A stretch of DNA of 29,995 nt from positions 1-29,995 of the forward strand of contig JABFWJ010000261.1 of the NCBI GenBank assembly GCA_013362295.1. Direction: 5' to 3'. Numbering within the stretch: the stretch's first letter is position 1; each line of letters starts with the position of its first letter. Below the pieces are notes generated by a model. It saw only the letters and a program-made list of their open reading frames with translations. It was not told the origin of the DNA and made no database searches. Source of the DNA: Thermoleophilia bacterium. GTDB lineage: Bacteria; Actinomycetota; Thermoleophilia; Gaiellales; Gaiellaceae. Shown piece by piece: positions 23,748-29,995 of the stretch. The position numbers and the translations under genes were made by a program.

Positions 23748-23753
23748 CACAAT
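23748..23753 (+). promoter_or_regulatory. Putative -10 element for the D,D-carboxypeptidase gene
   Basis: CACAAT lies 7 nt before GTG 23761 and overlaps the alternative ATG at 23752, favouring the GTG as a leaderless start. Confidence 0.4.
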
Positions 23754-23760
23754 GGGCCGA

Positions 23761-24960
23761 GTGCGCCGGGCGCTTCCCCTCGTCTGCCTCGCGCTGCTGC
23801 TCGCGCCGAGCGGCGGCGGAGCCTCGCTCCTCCCGCTGACGACGCGGCTCGCGAATGCGCTGGCGGTGCCCGGCAATCCGACCGACGCCTCGGGCGCGGT
23901 CGCGGTCGATCTGGTCACCGGCCGCACGGTCTTCGCACGGCACGCAGACCTACCGCTCGCGCCCGCGTCGAACGAGAAGCTCACCGTGTCGTACGCGGCG
24001 CTGCACGAGCTCGGCCCGACATACCGATTCCGCACCGAGGTCTTCGGGCGCGGCTCGCAGGACGGGACGGTATGGCACGGCGACCTGTTCCTCAAGGGCT
24101 TCGGCGACCCCACGCTGACCTCTCTGCAGCTGGAGCGGCTCGCGGCGCAGGTCTCGCAGCTCGGCATCACGACGATCACGGGACGCGTGCTCGGCGACGA
24201 GTCGTGGTTCGACGGCGCGCGGACGGCGCCCGGGTGGAAGGCGGCGTTCTTCATCAACGAATGCCCCCCGCTCTCGGCGCTCGACGTCGACCGCGCGGTC
24301 TACGACCGGCACATCGCGCGCCTGCCCGCGCTCGCGGCCGCCGGTACGTTCCGCCGGCTGCTGCACGAACACGGCGTCAGCGCGGGGGCGGCCGGGGTCG
24401 GCAGCGCGCCCGAGAATGCGCTCGCGCTCGGCCAGGTCGAGTCCGACCCGCTGCCGGTGGTGCTCGCCGAGATGGATCGGGAGAGCGACAACTTCGCCGC
24501 CGAGATGGTGCTGAAGGCGATCGGCGCCGAGGTCGGCGACGGCGGGACGACGGCGGCCGGCGCTGCGATCGTCACGCGCGACCTCGCGGCCGCCGGCGTG
24601 CCGTTGGCGGGCGTGCGCATCGTCGACGGGTCCGGGCTCTCGCTCTCCGACCGGCTGACGGCGCGCGCCCTCGCCGCGCTCCTCGTCGCGGTCTGGAACG
24701 ACGTCGACCTGCGCGACCCGTTCTGGATGTCGCTGCCGGTCGCCGGCGTCAACGGCACGCTCGAGAAGCGCCTGCGCCGGCCGCCCGCGTTCGGAGCGGT
24801 GCGGGCGAAAACCGGCACGACGGAGCGCGCGTCGGCGCTCAGCGGCTACGTCCGCGACCGGTACGGCTTCGCCGTGCTGCAGAACGGCTGGCCGGTGGCG
24901 ACATGGTCGGCGCGCAAGGCGCAGGACCGCTTCGCCACCGCGCTCGCGTCAACGCTGTAG
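23761..24960 (+). CDS. dacB: D-alanyl-D-alanine carboxypeptidase (PBP4, peptidase S13)
   Basis: A secreted penicillin-binding protein that trims or cleaves peptidoglycan stem peptides. The signal peptide is RRALPLVCLALLLAPSGGGA. The three active-site motifs are SNEK (Ser70, Lys73), SDN (Ser242) and KTG (Lys350), at the spacing typical of S13 enzymes that carry an inserted domain between motifs 1 and 2. At 399 aa it is somewhat shorter than the E. coli protein. The start is taken as GTG 23761; ATG 23752 would add three residues. The 3' end overlaps ligA by 12 bp. Confidence 0.92.
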   Translation: MRRALPLVCLALLLAPSGGGASLLPLTTRLANALAVPGNPTDASGAVAVDLVTGRTVFARHADLPLAPASNEKLTVSYAALHELGPTYRFRTEVFGRGSQDGTVWHGDLFLKGFGDPTLTSLQLERLAAQVSQLGITTITGRVLGDESWFDGARTAPGWKAAFFINECPPLSALDVDRAVYDRHIARLPALAAAGTFRRLLHEHGVSAGAAGVGSAPENALALGQVESDPLPVVLAEMDRESDNFAAEMVLKAIGAEVGDGGTTAAGAAIVTRDLAAAGVPLAGVRIVDGSGLSLSDRLTARALAALLVAVWNDVDLRDPFWMSLPVAGVNGTLEKRLRRPPAFGAVRAKTGTTERASALSGYVRDRYGFAVLQNGWPVATWSARKAQDRFATALASTL

Positions 24961-26955
24961 CAACGCCTTCAGGTCGTCCTCGGCGAGCAGCGGAACGCCC
25001 GCCTTCTGAGCCTTCGCGACCTTCGAGCCCGGGCTCTCGCCGACGAACACCCCGGTCGTCTTCTTCGAGACGTTGTCCGACACCTTCGCGCCCAGCGCCT
25101 CCAGCGCTGCGCGCGCCTGTTCGCGCGACATCGAGTCGAGCGTTCCGGTGATCACGTACTGCGAGCCCGTGAGCGGTCCTTCGACCGGCTTGTCCTCAGG
25201 GTCCGATTCGAAGCGCAGCCCGAGCGCGCGCAGCTCTTCGACGAGGCGGCGGTTGTCGGGGTCGGCGAACCACTCGGCGATTGCCTCGGCCCGCTCGGGG
25301 CCGATGCCCTCACACTCCATGATCTCTTCCTGCGAAGCGTTCGCGAGGCGGTCGACGTCGCCGAAGTGCCGCGCGAGATTCTGCGCCGTCACCCAGCCGA
25401 CGTCGGGGATGTTGAGGCCGAACAGCACGCGGCGGAACGGGATCTGCTTCGACGCCTCGATCGAGTTGACCGCGTTGGTGGCGGAGATGTCGCCGAAGCC
25501 GTCCAGCTCGAGCAGCTGCTCCTTCGTCAGGCGGTAGAGCTCCGGCAGGGAGCGCACGAGGCCGAGCTCCCAGAAGCGCCGGACCGCCTGCTCGCCGACG
25601 CCGTCGATGTCCGCCGCCGCCTGCACCCAGTTGATCAGCGACTCGAGCCCCCGCGACGGGCAGGCGCGGTTCGGACAGCGGTGCATCGCCTCGCCCTCGG
25701 GCTTCACGATCTCGGTGTTGCACAACGGACAGTGCGTCGGCATCCTGAACGACTTCGTGCCCTTGCGGTGCGCGCCGGCGGGCCCGACGATCTGCGGGAT
25801 CACGTCGCCCGCGCGCTGCACGATCACGTCGTCGCCTTCGCGGATGTCCTTGCGGTTGATGTCCTCCTCGTTGTGCAGCGTCGCGCGCGAGATCGTGACG
25901 CCGCCCACCTCGACGGGCTCGAGAAGGGCCCACGGATTGAGTGCGCCGGTTCGGCCGACGCGGATCATGATCTTGTTCAGCCGTGTGGTCGCCGTCATCG
26001 GCGCCCACTTGAACGCACGCGCCCAGCGCGGCCGCGAGTGGAGCGCGCCGAGGCGGCTCTGCTGGTCGTAGTCGTCGACCTTGATCACGATGCCGTCGAT
26101 CTCGTAGTCGAGCTCGGCGCGCCTGCGCTCCCACTCGCGGCACGCCTTCGCGACGTCGTCGATCGATTCCAGTCGTTCGGCGAAGGGGTTGATGGGGAAG
26201 CCGTGCGCCTTCAGCCACTGCAGCGTCTCCCAGTGCGTGTGGAACTCCGCTCCGTCGTGCGCGCCGACGCCGTAGGCCCAGACCGACAGCGGGCGCGAGG
26301 CAGTGATCGCGGGATTCTTCTGGCGCAGCGAGCCGGCGGCGGCGTTGCGCGGGTTCGGCGTCGGCTTCTTGTCCTCCGCGATCAGCCGTTCGTTCAACTC
26401 GCGGAAGCCGCTCAGGGGCATATAGACCTCGCCGCGCACCTCGATCAGCGCAGGGACGTCGTCGCCGAGCATGCGCAACGGGATCGACGGGATCGTTCTG
26501 AGGTTCACGGTGACATCTTCGCCGACCTCGCCGTCCCCGCGGGTCGCACCGCGCGTGAAGAGGCCGTTCTCGTAGGTGAGGTTGATCGCCAGGCCGTCGA
26601 TCTTCGGCTCGATGACGTACGCCACGGGCTCGTCGGTGTCGAGCCGCTTTTGCACGTCCTCGGCCCACTTCACGAGCGACTCGTCCGTCGTCACCTTTTC
26701 CAGCGACCCCATCGAGGTCAGGTGACGCACCTTCTGGAACTTCTCGGAGGCGGGAGCCCCGACCCGCTGCGTGGGCGAGTCGGGGGTGACGAGCTCCGGA
26801 TGCGCGCGCTCGAGCTCGACGAGCTCGTCGTAGTGACGGTCGTACATCGCGTCGTCGACGGACGGCTCGTCGAGGACGTGGTACTCGTGCAGCCACCGGT
26901 TGAGGAGGCCGCGCAGCTCTTCGGCCCGAGTGGCCAAGCCTCTAGACGAGCTCAA
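24949..26955 (-). CDS. ligA: NAD-dependent DNA ligase LigA
   Basis: The essential replicative ligase, sealing nicks with NAD+. Domain Ia is at the N-terminus (LHEYHVLDEPSVDDAMYDRHYDEL written in part: HEYHVLDEP). The adenylation Lys about 118 lies in IEPKIDGLAI. The OB domain, a four-Cys zinc finger (CPLCNTE and CPNRACPS), tandem HhH motifs and a C-terminal BRCT domain (SQYVITGTLDSMSREQARAA) follow. TTG 26955 (668 aa) is preferred because GGAGG lies 6 nt upstream. GTG 26970 and TTG 26937 are alternatives. It overlaps the upstream HAD gene by 14 nt, so translation is probably coupled. Confidence 0.96.
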   Translation of the reverse strand: MSSSRGLATRAEELRGLLNRWLHEYHVLDEPSVDDAMYDRHYDELVELERAHPELVTPDSPTQRVGAPASEKFQKVRHLTSMGSLEKVTTDESLVKWAEDVQKRLDTDEPVAYVIEPKIDGLAINLTYENGLFTRGATRGDGEVGEDVTVNLRTIPSIPLRMLGDDVPALIEVRGEVYMPLSGFRELNERLIAEDKKPTPNPRNAAAGSLRQKNPAITASRPLSVWAYGVGAHDGAEFHTHWETLQWLKAHGFPINPFAERLESIDDVAKACREWERRRAELDYEIDGIVIKVDDYDQQSRLGALHSRPRWARAFKWAPMTATTRLNKIMIRVGRTGALNPWALLEPVEVGGVTISRATLHNEEDINRKDIREGDDVIVQRAGDVIPQIVGPAGAHRKGTKSFRMPTHCPLCNTEIVKPEGEAMHRCPNRACPSRGLESLINWVQAAADIDGVGEQAVRRFWELGLVRSLPELYRLTKEQLLELDGFGDISATNAVNSIEASKQIPFRRVLFGLNIPDVGWVTAQNLARHFGDVDRLANASQEEIMECEGIGPERAEAIAEWFADPDNRRLVEELRALGLRFESDPEDKPVEGPLTGSQYVITGTLDSMSREQARAALEALGAKVSDNVSKKTTGVFVGESPGSKVAKAQKAGVPLLAEDDLKALLQR

Positions 26956-27571
26956 GGAGCTCCTCCGCACTGTGGATCACGACATCGGCGTCGCTCAGCT
27001 TCTCGGCCGTGTGGATGCGCCCCCAGCTGACGCCGATCGCACGGATCCCGGCCGCCCTGGCCGCCTGCATGTCGAACGGCGAGTCGCCGACGTAGGCCGC
27101 GTCGGCGGGCGCGGCCCCGAGCCGCTCGAGCGCGAGCAGCAGCGGCGCGGGGTGCGGCTTGTGCTGCGCGGTCTCGTCGCCGCCGACGACCGTCTCGAAC
27201 AGGTGCTCGATCGGCAGCCGTGCGAATGCGAGGTCGACCGTGACCCGCCGCTTCGCGGTCACGATCCCGAGCCGGTGGCCGCGCTCCTTGAGCGTCTCGA
27301 GCACGTCCTCGATCCCGTCGCAGCACTCGAGCGTGTCGTGCAGGGGCTCGTTGTGGGCGCGGTAGACGCGGACGAGCTCCTCGACGCGGCTGGGGTCGAG
27401 CGCCACCATCTGCGCCTCGAGCCCGGGCCCGCCGACGGCCTTCATCAGCTCGTAGTCGTCCCACTCGCCGCCGACGACCGTCTCGGCGGCGTGCCGCATC
27501 GAGGCGAGAATGATCCCGCCCGAGTCGATCACGGTGCCGTCTAGGTCGAAGAGAACGACGGGGTGGCGCAC
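26942..27571 (-). CDS. HAD hydrolase, phosphoglycolate phosphatase-like
   Basis: A 209-aa HAD phosphatase of the Gph/PpaX type. Motif I is VVLFDLDGTVIDSG, motif II GIVTAKRR, the Lys of motif III lies in QHKPHPAP, and motif IV is YVGDSPFDMQAA; the alpha-helical cap lies between I and II. It probably dephosphorylates 2-phosphoglycolate or a similar small phosphate ester. The start is GTG 27571 with TACGAT 6 nt upstream and no Shine-Dalgarno. Its end overlaps the start of ligA, so the two form an operon. Confidence 0.92.
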   Translation of the reverse strand: MRHPVVLFDLDGTVIDSGGIILASMRHAAETVVGGEWDDYELMKAVGGPGLEAQMVALDPSRVEELVRVYRAHNEPLHDTLECCDGIEDVLETLKERGHRLGIVTAKRRVTVDLAFARLPIEHLFETVVGGDETAQHKPHPAPLLLALERLGAAPADAAYVGDSPFDMQAARAAGIRAIGVSWGRIHTAEKLSDADVVIHSAEELLELV

Positions 27572-27577
27572 GCGGCG

Positions 27578-27583
27578 ATCGTA
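27578..27583 (-). promoter_or_regulatory. Putative -10 element for the HAD-ligA operon
   Basis: TACGAT on the minus strand lies 6 nt before GTG 27571, giving a leaderless mRNA. Confidence 0.5.
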
Positions 27584-27621
27584 GCCAGCGCCCTCGCCGT
27601 CACCGCTAGCCAGGGCCGCGA

Positions 27622-27697
27622 CGGACATGCCACGTCGTTTGGCGACGAGACACGGCCGCGCCGGACATGCCACGTCGTTTGGCGACGAGACACGGCC
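27622..27697. repeat. 36-bp direct repeat A, two copies
   Basis: Identical 36-bp units at 27622-27657 and 27662-27697, separated by GCGC. Each begins CGGACATGCCACGTCG and ends GACGAGACACGGCC, and contains the small inverted repeat CGTCG-TTTGG-CGACG. Confidence 0.95.
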
Positions 27698-27753
27698 CTT
27701 GGGGACGTGGCCGGACTGCGACGAGACACGGCCCTTGGGGACGTGGCCGGACT
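27682..27753. repeat. 36-bp tandem repeat B, two copies
   Basis: Identical abutting 36-bp units at 27682-27717 and 27718-27753. Each begins GCGACGAGACACGGCCC and ends GGACGTGGCCGGACT. The first 16 bases are shared with the end of repeat A, so A and B overlap. The array ends at the stop codon of the zinc-ribbon gene. Confidence 0.95.
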
Positions 27754-28084
27754 AGAGCCGCAGCGTGTCGCGGAGGTGCTCGAAGAGCGGGCGGCGTGGT
27801 GCTTGGGGCGGGGCGACGAACTGCGCGAGGCGGGCGGCCTCTTCTTCGGAGATCGAGACCGCCGCAGCGGCGGATTCGCCCGACCAGATGCTGAAGCGGA
27901 GCTGCGGCGGCCGCTCGTCGTTCCCGAAGTAACGCGAGACGCGCAGCGCCTTCCCCGCGTCGCCGGGCATGCCGGGATGCGGCGCGAAGAACTCCACGAG
28001 CTTGCTTCGCTGCGGCACGGCGCACCACGGGCAGAAGCGGAAGCTGTCCTCGACGCCGTTCCCGCAATGCCGGCACGTGTGCAC
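27752..28084 (-). CDS. Zinc-ribbon protein, function unknown
   Basis: A 110-aa protein. The N-terminus holds a four-Cys zinc ribbon (TCRHCGNGVEDSFRFCPWC). The remainder (PPQLRFSIWSGESAAAAVSISEEEAARLAQFV) resembles no family I recognise. GTG 28084 is the only usable start; a GGGAAG lies about 13 nt upstream. It follows truA by 31 nt on the same strand and is probably co-transcribed. Its stop codon overlaps the last bases of the 36-bp repeat array. Confidence 0.75.
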   Translation of the reverse strand: MHTCRHCGNGVEDSFRFCPWCAVPQRSKLVEFFAPHPGMPGDAGKALRVSRYFGNDERPPQLRFSIWSGESAAAAVSISEEEAARLAQFVAPPQAPRRPLFEHLRDTLRL

Positions 28085-28115
28085 GGACTCATTGTCTTCC
28101 CGGGACGCCTCCCGA

Positions 28116-28835
28116 TCAACCACCTCGGTAGAACACGTGCGTGAGGTACAGACCGTGCGGCGGTGCGGTGGTGCCGGCGTCCCTGCGGGGGCGGCCCTCG
28201 AGGAGGGGTGCGAGCGCCCGGCCCTCGAGCATCGTCCCCACCAGCGTGCGCACCATGTGGCGGAGGAACGAATCGGCCGTGATCTCGAAGGCGAGCAGGT
28301 TCTCGTCGAGCTCCGTCCAGTACGCGCCCTGAACCGTGCGGATGAACACCGTGTGCTCGGTGTCGGTCGGCGTGAACGCACGGAAGTCGTGCTCGCCGAG
28401 CAGCGAGGCCGCATTCTCGTTCAGCTCCGCGACGTCGACCCGCCGCGCGTGCCAGAGCGAGCGTCGCGCTTCGAGCGCCGAGCGCTCGCGCCGGCGCCAC
28501 ACGCGGTAGCGGTAGGAGCGCGCACGTGCGTCGTGGCGGGCGTGGAAGTCGTCGGCGGCCTGCTCCGCGTGCACGACGGCGACGTCGGGCGGCAGCAGGG
28601 CGTTGATCGCCTCGGCGGCTCGTTCGGCCGGCGGCCCGCCGTGCACCTCGACCGACACGACGTTCGCCAGCGCGTGGACCCCCGTGTCAGTGCGGCCCGC
28701 GACGGCGAGGTGGTCGAGCTCGTAGAGACCGCCGAGCGCCCGCCGCACCTCGCACTCCACCGTGCGCTGTGCCGGCTGGCGGGCCCAGCCGCGGAACTCC
28801 GTGCCGTCGTACTCGACCGTGAGCTTCAGGCGCAC
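28116..28835 (-). CDS. truA: tRNA pseudouridine(38-40) synthase TruA
   Basis: A 239-aa TruA that isomerises uridines 38-40 in tRNA anticodon arms. The N-terminus is VEYDGTEFRGWARQP, and the catalytic Asp50 lies in AGRTDTGVHA. FHARHDARARSYRYRV and the C-terminal FLRHMVRTLVGTMLEG are family hallmarks. The start is GTG 28835 with an AGGAG Shine-Dalgarno 9 nt upstream, which sits inside a small hairpin. In many Gram-positives truA lies downstream of rpoA-rplQ, and here it is separated from them only by an inverted VIT-domain gene. Confidence 0.96.
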   Translation of the reverse strand: MRLKLTVEYDGTEFRGWARQPAQRTVECEVRRALGGLYELDHLAVAGRTDTGVHALANVVSVEVHGGPPAERAAEAINALLPPDVAVVHAEQAADDFHARHDARARSYRYRVWRRRERSALEARRSLWHARRVDVAELNENAASLLGEHDFRAFTPTDTEHTVFIRTVQGAYWTELDENLLAFEITADSFLRHMVRTLVGTMLEGRALAPLLEGRPRRDAGTTAPPHGLYLTHVFYRGG

Positions 28836-28851
28836 GTCAGGGTCTCCTGAC
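28836..28851 (-). promoter_or_regulatory. Hairpin covering the truA Shine-Dalgarno
   Basis: GTCAGG and CCTGAC form a perfect 6-bp stem with a 4-nt loop, ending directly at the GTG start. The AGGAG Shine-Dalgarno spans the stem and loop, so folding would hide it. Confidence 0.5.
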
Positions 28852-28900
28852 GTTCCTTGTAAGGTCTGCCTGATGCTCTAGTCACTTGGCATCCGTTAGC

Positions 28901-28906
28901 TACACT
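28901..28906 (+). promoter_or_regulatory. Putative -10 element for the VIT-domain gene
   Basis: TACACT lies 6 nt before GTG 28913, which fits a leaderless mRNA and argues against the in-frame TTG at 28886. Confidence 0.55.
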
Positions 28907-28912
28907 CTATCC

Positions 28913-29389
28913 GTGTCCGAAGAGCACCATTTCCTGCTCCAGCGCGTGCAGCCTGCCATGGTGGGCCTGATCGACGGCTCGCTCTCGACGCTGGCGCCGA
29001 TCTTCGGAATCGCCTTCTACACGCACCGGCCGCACACGGCGTTCATCGCGGGGCTCGCGACGTCGATCGGGGCAGCGATCTCGATGGCGTTCTCGGAGGG
29101 CCTCTCCGACACGGGTGAGCTGACCGGTCGCGGCAGCCCGGCCGTGCGCGGGTCGATCACCGGCGTCGGCACGTTCGTCGGCGGCATCCTGCACACGCTG
29201 CCGTTCCTGATCACGAACTACCACGTCGCCGTCGTCGCGGCGGCGATCGTCGTCGGCTTCGAGCTGGTCGCCCTCGCGGTGATCCGCTGGCGGTTCTTCG
29301 AGACTGGCTTCGTGAAGTCGCTCGTCGCGGTCTCGATCGGCGGCGCGGTGATCGCCGTCGTGGGAGCGCTAATCGGGTCGAGCGGCTAG
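28913..29389 (+). CDS. VIT-family (MbfA-like) membrane protein
   Basis: A 158-aa membrane protein with about five hydrophobic segments. The pattern VGLIDGSLSTLAPIFGIAF and SEGLSDTGELTGRGSPAVRG...GGILHTLPFLI matches the VIT domain of MbfA-type ferritin-VIT fusions, but the N-terminal ferritin-like domain is missing. VIT domains move Fe2+ or Mn2+ across membranes; that role is inferred. The start is GTG 28913, chosen from the -10 box 6 nt upstream. It is inverted between rplQ and truA and shares a CTAG stop with rplQ. Confidence 0.82.
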   Translation: MSEEHHFLLQRVQPAMVGLIDGSLSTLAPIFGIAFYTHRPHTAFIAGLATSIGAAISMAFSEGLSDTGELTGRGSPAVRGSITGVGTFVGGILHTLPFLITNYHVAVVAAAIVVGFELVALAVIRWRFFETGFVKSLVAVSIGGAVIAVVGALIGSSG

Positions 29390-29964
29390 GCCGTCGCCGG
29401 CGGCTCGTCCGCCGGCGCGTCTTCACCGGTGTCCGGCGCCTCGACGGCCTCGGCTTCCGGTGCCTCGACCGCCTCGGCCTCCGTCTCCGGCGGCTCCTCG
29501 GCCGCCTCGACGGGGACGTCCGGCTCGGCGGCCGGCGCCGCCTCGGCCTCCGGCTCCGTGGCCGCCACATGCTCCGGCGTGCGCTCCTCGCGCTGCGTCG
29601 CGACGTACTCCTCGTCGACGAGCTCGAGGTAGGCCATCTCTGCGGAGTCCCCCGGGCGCGTGCCGAGCTTGACGATGCGCGTATAGCCGCCGGGACGATC
29701 CTTGAAGAGCGGCGCGACGTCGGCGAAGAGCCGGTGCACGACGTCGCGCGAGCGCAGGAACGCCGTCGCCTTCCGGCGCGCGTGCAGATCGCCGCGGCGA
29801 CCGAGCGTGATCATCTGCTCGGCGTACGGCTTCACCGCCTTCGCCTTCGTGACGGTCGTCTTGATGCGGCCGTGCTCGATCAGCGCACCGGCAAGGTTCG
29901 AGTAGAGCGCCTTGCGGTGCGCTGAATCGCGGCCGAGCTTCTTCCCTGCGCGCGCGTGACGCAC
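29386..29964 (-). CDS. rplQ: 50S ribosomal protein L17
   Basis: A 192-aa L17. Residues 1-about 118 are the conserved core (RHARAGKKLGRDSAHRKALYSNLAGALI; GGYTRIVKLGTRPGDSAEMAYLELV). The last about 70 residues are an Ala/Glu/Pro-rich acidic tail that is not part of the ribosomal fold. The start is GTG 29964, 3 nt after the probable rpoA stop, as in the universal rpoA-rplQ pair. It converges with the VIT-domain gene, sharing CTAG as both stop codons. Confidence 0.97.
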   Translation of the reverse strand: MRHARAGKKLGRDSAHRKALYSNLAGALIEHGRIKTTVTKAKAVKPYAEQMITLGRRGDLHARRKATAFLRSRDVVHRLFADVAPLFKDRPGGYTRIVKLGTRPGDSAEMAYLELVDEEYVATQREERTPEHVAATEPEAEAAPAAEPDVPVEAAEEPPETEAEAVEAPEAEAVEAPDTGEDAPADEPPATA

Positions 29965-29967
29965 CGG

Positions 29968-29995
29968 CTACTCCGCGCCGTTCCCGCCGCCGCCG
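29968..29995 (-). CDS. rpoA: C-terminal end of RNA polymerase alpha subunit (partial)
   Basis: Only the last eight codons are present (GGGGNGAE, then TAG). The assignment rests on position directly before rplQ, where rpoA is almost always found, not on sequence similarity. Confidence 0.5.

Noticed and set aside
27622..27753. CRISPR-like array of 36-bp repeats
   Set aside because: Repeats are the right length, but they abut or are 4 nt apart, with no unique spacers and no cas genes.

Overview
This is a dense, very GC-rich bacterial chromosome segment with 34 protein genes (two cut by the window edges) and one tRNA. The gene content and style suggest a high-GC Actinomycetota, probably class Thermoleophilia (Gaiellales/Solirubrobacterales-like). 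The signs are many GTG/TTG starts, apparently leaderless promoters, many acyl-CoA genes, a prokaryotic Ku, and coiled-coil NlpC/P60 and 3D wall proteins. The class assignment is inference; no 16S rRNA gene is present. I see no phage, transposon or CRISPR array.

Layout. 1-5722 (minus): a VanW-domain wall protein cut by the left edge, an SDR dehydrogenase, an acyl-CoA dehydrogenase behind a FadR-like palindrome, and a membrane PAS histidine kinase. 5793-7545 (plus): an FMN-binding split-barrel protein and a second acyl-CoA dehydrogenase. 7580-7922: a small ribbon-helix-helix protein behind a cluster of inverted and direct repeats. 7919-9437 (minus): a TetR regulator and two paralogous cupins in an overlapping operon, divergent from a compact CoA-transferase/racemase and a PD40-lysyl oxidase fusion (9461-11613). 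11562-14572 (minus): a flippase-like membrane protein, the SPFH/NfeD pair and a HAD phosphatase. 14598-16210 (plus): an MFS transporter and a CoA-binding protein. Then come tRNA-Pro(CGG), an alpha/beta hydrolase, a 56-aa helix-turn-helix protein behind an attenuator-like leader, Ku, and a long-chain acyl-CoA ligase.

20182-24960 carries an envelope cluster. A divergent pair of secreted proteins (NlpC/P60 and 3D-domain) shares the same N-terminal coiled coil. A NarL-type response regulator, an unknown 104-aa protein and a PBP4-type D,D-carboxypeptidase follow. 24949-28835 (minus) holds ligA, a HAD phosphatase, a mosaic of 36-bp direct repeats, a zinc-ribbon protein and truA. The right end has a VIT-domain membrane protein, rplQ and the last codons of rpoA.

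The most striking genome-scale signals are regulatory. A TANNNT-like -10 element lies 6-8 nt before the start codon of about eleven genes (leaderless mRNAs). Divergent -10 boxes overlap at three loci. Three convergent gene pairs share a palindromic CTAG as both stop codons. Several unexplained hairpins and repeats are described individually. Fatty-acid/CoA metabolism (two acyl-CoA dehydrogenases, SDR, racemase, acyl-CoA ligase, CoA-binding protein) and cell-wall biology are the main functional themes.
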